Shown here one piece after another: positions 18,782 to 27,825 of a stretch of 64,000 nucleotides of DNA (position 1 is its first letter; the number at the start of each line of letters is the position of its first letter). The DNA comes from Acanthococcus lagerstroemiae (taxonomy: Eukaryota > Arthropoda > Insecta > Hemiptera > Eriococcidae): positions 1 to 64,000 of the forward strand of contig JAJSSI010000018.1 of NCBI GenBank assembly GCA_031841125.1, read 5' to 3'. The position numbers and the translations under genes were made by a program. The notes beneath the pieces were generated by a model. That model searched no databases. It saw only the letters and a list, made by a program, of their open reading frames with translations, and was not told the DNA's origin.

Positions 18782-20683
18782 TTAACATATATAAGATGAA
18801 ATGAAAACAGAACCAGGTAAACTTACAAGAGAAGAAATCAACGATCCGGTAACACATCCAATTAAATTTCCAACTATAGGAATTATAGTTCCAAAAACAC
18901 AGCCAATAGCAGTTCCTCCTAAAGTTGAATATATGACTGTTTTCTTTTTACATGATAATATATTATCACTGAATAAACATTTTTCTTTTAAAAAACTATT
19001 AATTGATTTTGATTTAAATAATAACATATTAAATTTAATATAATTTTCAATAGAAGTATAATTATTTTGTTTTTCAAATTCTTTTTGAACATCAGATATA
19101 GATTTTATTTCTTCTATTAAATTATTTATTTTATTTTTTTTTATTTCTCTTTTAGAATAATGTTGAGAACTTATCCCTGCAATACAACCTAATAAAGCTG
19201 GTGATAAACTATTTTGAAATTGACTATTATCTTCATCGTCATCATTATCTTTTCTTTGATTTAATTCATTTTCAAATAATTTTCTTAACCATAAAGGAGT
19301 TTGATCTGGAAGTAAATTAGATTTTATATTTTCTTCATATTGTTCTGAATTTGCTATTTGATATTTAGAATTTATCAAAACCCATTTGTTAGGATTCATT
19401 TTTATTGGAAATCTAGAATTAATAAAATTTTCAGATCTAATATAATCAAAATAAATATTTTTCATTCTGGATTCAATATCTTTATCAGATCTAATAAATT
19501 TAATCACGTTGATTTTTTTATCGTTTAATTCTTTTTGTTTATTTTCTATAAATTTTAAAAAATTAATCATTTGATTATAAATATTCAAAAGATAATTATA
19601 CATTTGTCTTCCGATGATTATTTCACTGTTTTTTTCAAATTCTTTTTTAGGATCATCTAATCTAAATCTTGGACCGTAAAATAAATTAGAAGGAAGCCAA
19701 TTTAAATGTGTATTTAATTCTGTAGGATAATTTTCTAAAACATTTAAAAATTCAGTTCCTAAATCATGAATCAAAGATCCTAAAATTTCTCTATAAGAAG
19801 CTAATTGAAATCTTCTATTCAATATTCTCATCGGTAAATTATCATCTTGTCTGATATTATTTTCATAACTATCATAAAATAATACAAAATTATTTATGAC
19901 ACTTAATGGAATAACATGATGTAAAGATATTTTAATAAATTCTTTTTCATTAATCAATTTAATATAATTTTCATTTTTAGTAAAATCTATAAATTTATTT
20001 TTATGAATATTTTTTTCAAGATATTCTGGTTTTTTTCTTTCATCTTGATTTTTAGATTTAAATAAAGAAATGTATTCTTTATTTTTTTTCACAAAATCTA
20101 TATCTCGATTATTTGAATTATAAAATTTAATTTTTCCATTTAATTTTTTAATTACTTCTTTATTATTCTTGTTAAAAATCATAGGAAAGATTTTAACAAA
20201 ATTATCCTCATCTTGATCTAAAAAAGATATCATTGATCCTAATCCTCCTAATGAAAATTTAAATTCATTTTCTTCTTCATTGTAATAATATCTCGGCCAA
20301 ATATCATGTTCTGGATAATTTGATAAGTAATCAATAAACATATTTCGTATAATATTTACACAATTAATAGTATATTTAATTATCTCAGGAATAGAGTTAA
20401 TAGATTCATTTTCATATAAAATTATGTAATTAAAAAAATTATGTAAATGTTCAGAATACCTTAATAATTCCTTTTGCCCTTTGTCTCTTTCGGATAATTT
20501 TTTAATTGAAGAATTATCTTGTTCTTCTGATTTAAATTGCTTATCTTCACATCTTGTTCCATAAATAAGAAAAATAAATTTCATAGAACTTTCTAGAGCT
20601 AATTCTTCTTGAATTTCTGTTAATTGTATTGATTTATATATTAATAAAGTTATTATTAACAATGTTATTTTTCTTAAATGCAT
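18782..20683 (-). CDS. Predicted secreted protein with HNH-like motif and hydrophobic Gly-rich tail
   Basis: The 633-residue protein starts with a clear signal-peptide-like segment (residues 1-20, hydrophobic core 6-16). LHHVIPLSVINNF lies at 254-266, and NWLPSNLFYGP at 328-338 followed by RLDDP. The HHVIP plus later N.LP.N pattern resembles HNH-type nuclease folds, but I cannot confirm the family. Residues about 582-633 contain two glycine-rich hydrophobic stretches (TLGGTAIGCVFGTIIPIVG and a second) that could insert in a membrane. Cysteines are few and scattered. It is only ten bp downstream of the LRR-like gene on the same strand, so the two are probably co-transcribed. The mirror copy is identical in protein. 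Role unknown; secretion and a host-facing role are inferred. Confidence 0.75.
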   Translation of the reverse strand: MHLRKITLLIITLLIYKSIQLTEIQEELALESSMKFIFLIYGTRCEDKQFKSEEQDNSSIKKLSERDKGQKELLRYSEHLHNFFNYIILYENESINSIPEIIKYTINCVNIIRNMFIDYLSNYPEHDIWPRYYYNEEENEFKFSLGGLGSMISFLDQDEDNFVKIFPMIFNKNNKEVIKKLNGKIKFYNSNNRDIDFVKKNKEYISLFKSKNQDERKKPEYLEKNIHKNKFIDFTKNENYIKLINEKEFIKISLHHVIPLSVINNFVLFYDSYENNIRQDDNLPMRILNRRFQLASYREILGSLIHDLGTEFLNVLENYPTELNTHLNWLPSNLFYGPRFRLDDPKKEFEKNSEIIIGRQMYNYLLNIYNQMINFLKFIENKQKELNDKKINVIKFIRSDKDIESRMKNIYFDYIRSENFINSRFPIKMNPNKWVLINSKYQIANSEQYEENIKSNLLPDQTPLWLRKLFENELNQRKDNDDDEDNSQFQNSLSPALLGCIAGISSQHYSKREIKKNKINNLIEEIKSISDVQKEFEKQNNYTSIENYIKFNMLLFKSKSINSFLKEKCLFSDNILSCKKKTVIYSTLGGTAIGCVFGTIIPIVGNLIGCVTGSLISSLVSLPGSVFISSYIC

Positions 20684-20693
20684 TTTGTTAAAA

Positions 20694-21641
20694 CTAAATT
20701 ATTTCAATTTTATTTAAATCTAATTTATTTAAATCTATTTTATTTTTATATCTTTTTGATATCCTGATTATTTTTTCTATATTTATATAATTTAAAAAAT
20801 TCATATCAATTTTGTTAATATTTTCAATTTGATGATAATAATAATTTTCTAAAATTAATATTTTAGTATTGATTTTAAAATTATATTTATATTCTAAATC
20901 ATCAAAATAATCTAATTGCAATACTTCTAAATTTAAATCTTCATCAATATATTTTAATAAATCAGAAGATTGTCTTAATACAAGATATTTAAGAGAAATA
21001 GGAAGTTTGATAACACTATCATCAATATTTAAATATTTGAGATCTATGTAATCAAATTCGTGTTTTGCAAACGATGAACTTTCTAAAAATTCTATTTCTA
21101 ATAATTCTAAATTAATTAATTTTTCTAAAAATTTACAATTACCTAAAAATTTCTTCCAAGTACAAATTTCTAAATATTTAATAGAAGATGGAAAATAATA
21201 TTCATTTAAATTCATACAATATTCTTCTTTAGTTGGTTTTTTATAAATATTTAAATCTTTTTCATCATCAGAAGAATCATTATATTCACTATAATCAATA
21301 TCTTGATTTTGAGGTTGATATTTAAAAATTAAATATTTCAAATTATTAAGATTATTTAAAAAATCTTTTTTAAATATATGATCAAATCCAAATCCTGCTG
21401 GTATCAAATGAAATTGTAATTTTTCTAATTTATTAGTTAATATATCTTTTGTAAAAATATCTTTAGAACCACATTTATAATAAGTTAAAATTTTTAAATT
21501 TTTAAATTTTTTTATAAAATTTAAATCTATATCTTTTTCTATTTCACTAAGTTCTAATATTTCTATATCATCATAAATGATATTTTTATCTATTATTTCT
21601 CTTTGATCATGAAAAAAAAGTTTTTTTATTTTTTTTGACAT
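20694..21641 (-). CDS. Leucine-rich-repeat-like protein
   Basis: The 315-residue protein has recurrent segments of about 20-25 residues with L..L.......L patterns: FKNLKILTYY, LEKLQFHLIP, LNNLKYLIFKY, SIKYLEICTW, LINLELLEIEF, LKYLNIDDS, SLKYLVLRQ, LEVLQLDYF. This fits irregular leucine-rich repeats of the kind used for protein binding. An acidic insert (DSSDDEKD) lies near residue 120. There is no signal peptide. It is upstream of the secreted protein by ten bp, suggesting a two-gene unit. The mirror copy at 56,436-57,374 lacks three codons in the acidic insert and has one Ala to Thr change. Confidence 0.65.
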   Translation of the reverse strand: MSKKIKKLFFHDQREIIDKNIIYDDIEILELSEIEKDIDLNFIKKFKNLKILTYYKCGSKDIFTKDILTNKLEKLQFHLIPAGFGFDHIFKKDFLNNLNNLKYLIFKYQPQNQDIDYSEYNDSSDDEKDLNIYKKPTKEEYCMNLNEYYFPSSIKYLEICTWKKFLGNCKFLEKLINLELLEIEFLESSSFAKHEFDYIDLKYLNIDDSVIKLPISLKYLVLRQSSDLLKYIDEDLNLEVLQLDYFDDLEYKYNFKINTKILILENYYYHQIENINKIDMNFLNYINIEKIIRISKRYKNKIDLNKLDLNKIEII

Positions 21642-21734
21642 TGTATTTTTATATTATTTGTATATAAAATTGATTTTTGATTTTAATTAAAAAATTGAAA
21701 TAATATTATTTTATTATAAAAATAATCTATCATA
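21642..21734. promoter_or_regulatory. Divergent promoter region, LRR gene and MSV199 gene
   Basis: These 93 bp separate the starts of two divergent genes. The plus-strand side has AAAAATTGAAATAATATTA, the same as in 17,211-17,302. Confidence 0.5.
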
Positions 21735-22735
21735 ATGGATAATATATTTTTCAACAATCACGAAATCAAAATTCAAGATAATAAATATTCTATGAAAGAT
21801 ATTTGTGATTCTTTGAATTATGATTATCAAGAATATTTTGAAACTGATGAAGATATTTATTATTCTTTAAATGATTTAATTGATAATTTCGATGATCAAG
21901 AAATAATTAAATTTATTAAATATATTCTATTATTCAGTAAAGAATTAAATATTTTTGATTTTATAAAAGTTAAAAAAATTAATTTATCTGATAATAAAAT
22001 ATTTAATGAATTATGGAATCAACTTTATAATAAAATAGAGATACTGATCACTCCTAATTTACTTGATTTTATTAATAAATATGATAAATCTGACAATCGC
22101 GGAATTTCCGCGTATGTCAATAATGATCAAAAACATCATTTTATTGAATTTTTAAAAGCAAATGAAATAGAATTTGAACAAATAAATTATAAAGATCCAA
22201 GATCAGAATTTTATGAATATATTAAAGAAGATATTAAAAAATCAAATCCACATACAATACATTTAAAAAAATATCTTATTTTATCTATTGATAATTTCAA
22301 ACAAGTTGCAATGATTAAATCTAAATATGTAAGATTGTTTTATATTAATTTAGAAAAATTATTAATCGAATATTCTAAATATATTTCTGAATTTAAAATT
22401 ATTCAAGAAAAACAATTATCTTTATTTTTTCAAAATCAATTAAAAATTAAAGATAATCAACTTTTATTAAAAGATCAAGAAAATCAACAATTAAAATCTA
22501 AACGATTTGTATTATTAAAAATTTTATCGATAATGATGAATCTAAAAATAAAAATGGATATATTTACTTTTCAAATTGTAAACAATATGCGAAAATTAAT
22601 AATTTCAAGATTGAAAAAACCAATGATTTGATTATCTTCATTTAATTCTTCTCATATTTCGCAAGATTTATTCTATTATTGTTTATTATGAAAAAGTTTA
22701 TGGATATTAATAAAGTTGAAAATGTTATTCATGAT
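21735..22735 (+). pseudogene. MSV199-T5orf172 gene, frameshifted (paralogue 5)
   Basis: The first 298 codons are open. The N-terminal block, type A MSV199 domain and coil closely follow paralogue 4, but near 22,500 (codon about 257) the frame shifts. The T5orf172 sequence that should follow (KNKNGYIYF...FKI.KT) is present in another frame and ends broken near 22,735. The 298-residue product would lack the nuclease domain. A palindrome lies in frame at 22,092-22,118. The mirror copy has the same frameshift plus several amino-acid changes. A truncated MSV199-only protein may still be made. Confidence 0.8.
22092..22118. repeat. In-frame palindrome in paralogue 5
   Basis: The core CGCGGAATTTCCGCG (22,098-22,112) is flanked by GACA on the left and TGTC on the right. 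It encodes part of DNRGISAYV at about residues 120-128. Confidence 0.92.
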
Positions 22736-22850
22736 TTTTAATTCATTATTCTTTTTGTATTGAAATAATTTGAATAATGTTTTTATATGTTAATCTAGAT
22801 CTTTTGAATTATAACATTTTTACCATAAACATAATAATAATAAAGATAAT
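22736..22850 (-). pseudogene. Inverted T5orf172 fragment
   Basis: On the minus strand this encodes a broken piece of the T5orf172 domain of the MDSF subgroup (YYYVYGKN, then NTKRIMN-like). It abuts the plus-strand fragment of the neighbouring gene tail to tail at about 22,737. Confidence 0.6.
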
Positions 22851-22994
22851 TTTTTTAATTAAAATTTAAAGTCAAATTATTTCTTTCAAATAATTTTTAA
22901 AATAAAAAATAATTTCTTAAACTAATTTTTGATTATTGTATTTTATTTCTAAATATAGTAAATTTGTTCACTTAAAATTAATTTATTATTTCAT

Positions 22995-23130
22995 CTAAAG
23001 ATACGAAAAAATATCGTAGTGATTAAATCTTATTTAATACGAAATAATAATATCGTAGTGATTAAATCTTATTTGATACGAAAAAAAAAAATCGTAGTGA
23101 TTAAATCTTATTTGATACGAAAAAACAAAA
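22995..23130. repeat. Three-copy 43-bp repeat with TACGA...TCGTA hairpin
   Basis: Three units contain GATACGA, an A-rich loop, TCGTAGTGATTAAATCTTATTT. The TACGA and TCGTA arms can pair in each unit. The mirror lies at 54,948-55,075. It sits between two converging MSV199 remnants. Confidence 0.85.
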
Positions 23131-23134
23131 ATAT

Positions 23135-24027
23135 ACAAATTCATTAGTTTATTAGATTTTATTGTGATAGTATTCATGAAACGTTTAATTCTTTTTGATT
23201 TTTTATTTGTTTTTTAATTCTTGATTTTTATTTGATATCTTTTGATCTTTGATTGTATCTCTTGATCTTTGATATTAATTTATTTTGAAGAGATAAGAGA
23301 TATTTGTTACTCTAATAAATTTATTTTTTCTTGAATAGTTTTAAATTCAGAAATATATTTAATAAAATCATAAATAATTTCTTTAAGAGTAATATAATAA
23401 TCTCTAATTTCTTGAGCAGGTTTTGTATTAAGTCTCATAATCAAAGATTTAAAATTACGTACTGATAATAAAATCCATTTCTTTTGAATAAGATTGTTCG
23501 GTTTTAAATTTTTTATTTCTTCATCAATATGTTTATAATTTAGTTTTTTCAAATCAAGATAATTTATTTCTATAAAATTAATATTATTATTATTTAAAAT
23601 TTTTTTAAAATCTTTTTTTATTTCATAATAATTCAGGGTTGGATATCTATCCACCCCTGATTTGTTAATACCATAATGAATAAATTTCAAAATATCATTT
23701 GTAATTAATACATCTTTTTGTTCAAATAAAGGATACCAAATATCTTTAAACCACAATCCTAATTTTATTTGATAATTATTAATTTTTATAAAATCAAAAA
23801 TATTTAATTCTTTGCTATACAATTCAAGATGATTGATTAAATCAATATCCTCTTGTTCTTCCATGAAATCATTTTTTATCTCAGAAAGAGAATAATAAAT
23901 GATATCTTTACTTTTAAAATAATCTTCATAGTTTTCATAATTTAATATTTTAAAGATATCTTTCATATTGTACTTATTATCTTTTGATTTCTATTTTTTG
24001 ATTTTGATATACGATAAAAGAATCCAT
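23135..24027 (-). pseudogene. MSV199-T5orf172 gene remnant (type B centre)
   Basis: The ATG at 24,027 starts MDSFIVYQNQ, but a one-base insertion near 23,983 breaks the frame before KYNMKDIF. From 23,966 the frame is open for 219 codons through the N-terminal block and a type B MSV199 domain, then stops after the coil begins. Broken coil and NKKSKRIKRFMN-like sequence continue to about 23,135. The nuclease domain is absent. A palindrome with 13-base arms lies at 23,633-23,660. The mirror copy has, in addition, a 32-bp deletion. Confidence 0.8.
23633..23660. repeat. Palindrome in MSV199 remnant
   Basis: Arms TCAGGGTTGGATA and TATCCACCCCTGA flank two bases, with one mismatched pair. It encodes part of SGVDRYPTL. 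Confidence 0.92.
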
Positions 24028-24084
24028 TTTTGTTTTATTATATTATAGTATAATTTCAAATTTTAAGAATATTAATTATTAATT

Positions 24085-24165
24085 TTTGATTTTATTTTAT
24101 TGTTTATAGATATAAAAAAACACCCGGAGAAAATCTCCGGATGATTTGAAATCCTAACAATCATA
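24085..24165. repeat. Single copy of the 85-bp hairpin unit
   Basis: This is the same sequence as one unit of the 12-copy array at 8512-9585, with CCGGAG-AAAAT-CTCCGG at 24,124-24,140. It lies upstream of an MDSF-type gene start, as the array does. Confidence 0.92.
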
Positions 24166-24214
24166 ATATTTTAATCTAATTTTACCATAATAATTAATTA
24201 TATTTTTTTATTCG

Positions 24215-24375
24215 AAGATTTCAAAAAATAAAAATAATAAAAATCCATTCAAAATTATATTGATTAATTAATAAAATTCTATTCAAACTTGAATCACAAT
24301 TGTCTTTCGAAGAATATTTTAAAAAGATAAAAATTTAATCAAAGCATCAATCACAATTGTCTTTCGAAAAAGATT
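24215..24375. repeat. Degenerate minisatellite units
   Basis: Two to three diverged units contain CTTTCGAAGAATATTTTAAAA and the unusual linker CAATCACAATTGTC, upstream of the helicase gene. Confidence 0.7.
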
Positions 24376-24387
24376 TTATCATTTTTT

Positions 24388-24447
24388 AATATAATTGAAA
24401 TTATAATAAAACAAATTTAAAAATAAATTTAAAAATAAATTCAAAAT
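24388..24447 (+). promoter_or_regulatory. Upstream region of the intact helicase
   Basis: AATTGAAATTATAATAAAAC lies about 40-60 bp before the ATG, followed by a three-fold AAATTTAAAAATA-like repeat. The box matches the one preceding MDSF-type genes. Confidence 0.45.
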
Positions 24448-26217
24448 ATGGATTTAAATAATTTATTCAATTCAGATGTATATAATTTTATATACAAAGA
24501 TTCATTTCAATATGAATTAATTTATCTTCTTAAAAGAAATAAAATAAACAAAGATATATGGATAAATGGAATGATCAAATTTGATAATGATAAAGAAAGA
24601 TATGAAAATGAATGGAATGATCATGATTTTTATGATAAAACAATTTTTAAAAAATCATTAACAATTAATGAATTAAAAATTTCTTTATTGTTTATACCTT
24701 GTATATATAATATTTTAAATATAAAAGAAGAACTGACATATTTCCATGATTTTTCTTACAATATACCTTGTATATACAATATTTTAAATATAAAAGAAAA
24801 ACCAATATATTTTCATGAATTTTCTTATGATATAAAAAAAACCTTAACAGAAAACGATGTTGATTTATGTGTAACAGAACAAAATTCTATTAAATTAGAA
24901 AAAGAATATAAAGAATATAAAGAAAATTTGTTTACAATAATTAACAGAACTATTGATAAAGATTTTATAGAAAAAAAAATAATAAATTTATTTGAAAATG
25001 ATATTTTTATCAGTGAAAATCAAACAGCTTATATTTATAATGAAAATGAAAAAATTTATAATTATATATCTGGTGAATCTAAAATAAAAAAATTTGTTAA
25101 AGATAGATTTATAAAATTTAAACAATCTTTATCGAATCTTTCTGTATATTTTAATAAAATAGAAAATACAACAATAATTAATAATTTCCTTGAAAAAGTA
25201 AATAATTACAAAGAAGATATTTATTTCTTACTAGAAAAAAATAAAATTAATAAAATTATTTTCAATAATCATAAAAAGAATGAATTAGCATTCAAAGATA
25301 AAATAATTAATTTTGAATCTTTAGAAATTAGAGATAGATCATCGGAAGATTATTTTACTGATTTTTGCCCTTATGAATTTATTGAAGATTATAATGAAAC
25401 TCCTAATTTTATTATTGATTTATTTGATGATGAAAATATTATTAAAATGTTACATAAATTATTAGGATTTTTAATAACAGGAAACGAATCAGATTATTTT
25501 ATTAATTTTCATGGAATTGGAGCTAATGGTAAAAGTACTTTAATAAATTTTATTTCAAAAATATTAAATAATCTTTCTTGTTCAATTGATTTTAAAACAA
25601 TAGATAAAAAAGAACCAGAAGAAATATTAAATAGATTTAGATTAAAATCTAAAAGATTATATTTTATCGATGAATCTAAAGAAAATCAAAAAATAGATGA
25701 AAGAAAACTTAAATCATTGTGTTCCAAATCACCATGTAAATTAATTTTATCTTCTAATTATGATCTAAATATTTCTTTTGAAAGTTATTCTGTTGTAAGA
25801 AGATTAATTTATATTCCTTTTAAAAATGTTTTTAAATCAAATCCTAAAATTTACAATGAAAAGAAATTAATAGAAAATTATTCTTGTGATATGGATGAAT
25901 TTTTTACTTGGTTAGTTAAAGGAGCCAATAAATATATCAAAGAAGGTTTTGAATATGAAATAACAGAAAATTTAAAAGAATTATTAATTCAAAATTCTGA
26001 TCCTGTAAAATATTTTATTGATAATAATATAATTCAAGATAAAAATCATAAAATCAAATCTTCTATTCTATATGATAAATATGTTTTATGGTCTAAAGAA
26101 AACAGTGAAGAAATATTTTCTATTGTTAAATTTTCTAAATCTTTAAAGATTAAAGGTTTTGAAAATAAAAGATTTAAAGATGGTGTTCATTGGTTAAATA
26201 TTGCATTAAAATCTTGA
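24448..26217 (+). CDS. D5/P4-type SF3 helicase
   Basis: The 589-residue protein carries the SF3 motifs: Walker A GIGANGKST at 356-364, Walker B RLYFIDES with D408-E409, and motif C LILSSN ending at N437. RRLIYIPF and a D5-like C-terminal wing (KSLKIKGFENKRFKDGVHWLNI region, about 563-586) follow. The N-terminal 340 residues include a D5_N-like segment but no primase motifs that I can see, so it is a helicase without an attached primase. Residues about 85-133 contain a tandem duplication of some 25 residues (IPCIYNILNIKE twice). D5 relatives unwind DNA at viral replication origins. The mirror copy is identical in protein, and broken paralogues follow. Confidence 0.88.
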   Translation: MDLNNLFNSDVYNFIYKDSFQYELIYLLKRNKINKDIWINGMIKFDNDKERYENEWNDHDFYDKTIFKKSLTINELKISLLFIPCIYNILNIKEELTYFHDFSYNIPCIYNILNIKEKPIYFHEFSYDIKKTLTENDVDLCVTEQNSIKLEKEYKEYKENLFTIINRTIDKDFIEKKIINLFENDIFISENQTAYIYNENEKIYNYISGESKIKKFVKDRFIKFKQSLSNLSVYFNKIENTTIINNFLEKVNNYKEDIYFLLEKNKINKIIFNNHKKNELAFKDKIINFESLEIRDRSSEDYFTDFCPYEFIEDYNETPNFIIDLFDDENIIKMLHKLLGFLITGNESDYFINFHGIGANGKSTLINFISKILNNLSCSIDFKTIDKKEPEEILNRFRLKSKRLYFIDESKENQKIDERKLKSLCSKSPCKLILSSNYDLNISFESYSVVRRLIYIPFKNVFKSNPKIYNEKKLIENYSCDMDEFFTWLVKGANKYIKEGFEYEITENLKELLIQNSDPVKYFIDNNIIQDKNHKIKSSILYDKYVLWSKENSEEIFSIVKFSKSLKIKGFENKRFKDGVHWLNIALKS

Positions 26218-26504
26218 TTTGATTGTGAATTCGTTAACATATGATTTTATAGTTTTTTAGAGATGAATAATTTAGATTTTTATTTTATTAAAAATAATTT
26301 TTTATGTATTTTTATATATTATATTTATGATTATAATTTAATTTTACATTAATATGTTTCTTCGAAGAAGATTTCAAAAAATATTAATATCCCCAAAATA
26401 ACCAATCTCTTCAGATCTGATTAGTAGTATAATACCTAATTCTGGATCATATTTTTTTATTTTGATTTTATCATGTATTTTACTCATTTTTTTTTAAAAA
26501 AGAA
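26218..26504. other. Intergenic region with short orphan gene start
   Basis: On the minus strand, about 26,490-26,385 reads as the start of a protein (MSKIHDKIKIKKYDPELG and further to GYFGDI) with no continuation. Related, more decayed versions occur at 27,495-27,600 and 30,200-30,290, each next to a minisatellite array. The rest is A+T-rich with one TTCTTCGAAGAAGA near 26,360. Confidence 0.5.
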
Positions 26505-27490
26505 AAATAAAAAAAAATAAAATTTAATCAAATCTATCTTTATGATTATCTTCGAAGAAAAAATAAAAAAAATAAAAATTTAATCAAATCTATCTTTATG
26601 ATTATCTTCGAAGAAAAAATAAAAAAAATAAAAATTTAATCAAATCTATCTTTATGATTATCTTCGAAGAAAAAATAAAAAAAATAAAAATTTAATCAAA
26701 TCTATCTTTATGATTATCTTCGAAGAAAAAATAAAAAAAAATAAAAATTTAATCAAATCTATCTTTATGATTATCTTCGAAGAAAAAATAAAAAAAAATA
26801 AAAATTTAATCAAATCTATCTTTATGATTATCTTCGAAGAAAAAATAAAAAAAATAAAAATTTAATCAAATCTATCTTTATGATTATCTTCGAAGAAAAA
26901 ATAAAAAAAAATAAAAATTTAATCAAATCTATCTTTATGATTATCTTCGAAGAAAAAATAAAAAAAAATAAAAATTTAATCAAATCTATCTTTATGATTA
27001 TCTTCGAAGAAAAAATAAAAAAAAATAAAAATTTAATCAAATCTATCTTTATGATTATCTTCGAAGAAAAAATAAAAAAAAATAAAAATTTAATCAAATC
27101 TATCTTTATGATTATCTTCGAAGAAAAAATAAAAAAAAATAAAATTCTATTCAAACTTGAATCATGATTGTCTTTCGAAGAATATTTTAAAAAAGATAAA
27201 AATTTAATCAAACTTGAATCATGATTGTCTTTCGAAGAATATTTTAAAAAAGATAAAAATTTAATCAAACTTGAATCATAATTGTCTTTTGAAGAAAAAA
27301 TAAAAAATAATAAAATTCTAATCAAACTTGAATCATAATTGTCTTCGAAGAAAAAATAAAAAAAAATAAAATTCTAATCAAACTTGAATCATGATTGTCT
27401 TTTGAAGAAAAAATAAAAAATAATAAAATTCTAATCAAACTTGAATCATATTGTCTTCGAAGAAAAATAAAAAAAATAAAATTCTATTCA
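26505..27490. repeat. Minisatellite array (about 18 units)
   Basis: Around eleven near-identical units of 56-58 bp (TATCTTTATGATTATCTTCGAAG...) are followed by six or seven of the TTGAATCATGATTGTCTTTCGAAG type. The homogeneous block suggests recent expansion. Confidence 0.95.
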
Positions 27491-27825
27491 AACGAATATC
27501 TTATATCCTAAATACTAATCTCTTCAAGATCTGATTAGTAGTATATAATATACCTGATCCTGAACCACATTTTTATATTTCTCATTTTTCAAAAATAAAA
27601 AAAATTTATCTTACCTTGTGATCACAACACATTTATCAAAATAATAAAAAATAATAAAAAATACTAATTTTAAATTTTTTAAACAAATCAAAATTTATTT
27701 CCTTAAAATCTTTTGATTTTAATCTAAAATAATAAATGAAATTTTATATATTAAAAATAAATAATTAAATAATTGAAAATCAGAAAATAAATTTTTTCTT
27801 CTTGTATTTAAAATCATAATTAATA
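27491..27825. other. Intergenic region upstream of broken helicase
   Basis: Positions 27,495-27,600 hold a decayed version of the orphan gene start (minus strand). The remainder is A+T-rich and should include the former promoter of the helicase pseudogene. No other gene is visible. Confidence 0.45.

Noticed and set aside
18801..19043. 80-residue frame opposite the secreted protein
   Set aside because: Antisense of the hydrophobic tail of the 633-residue gene; no separate evidence.
26828..27325. 165-residue frame rich in FFFIFSSKIIIKIDL
   Set aside because: Repeat-derived; the opposite strand is also open and the mirror array shows the same artefact at 50,792-51,289.
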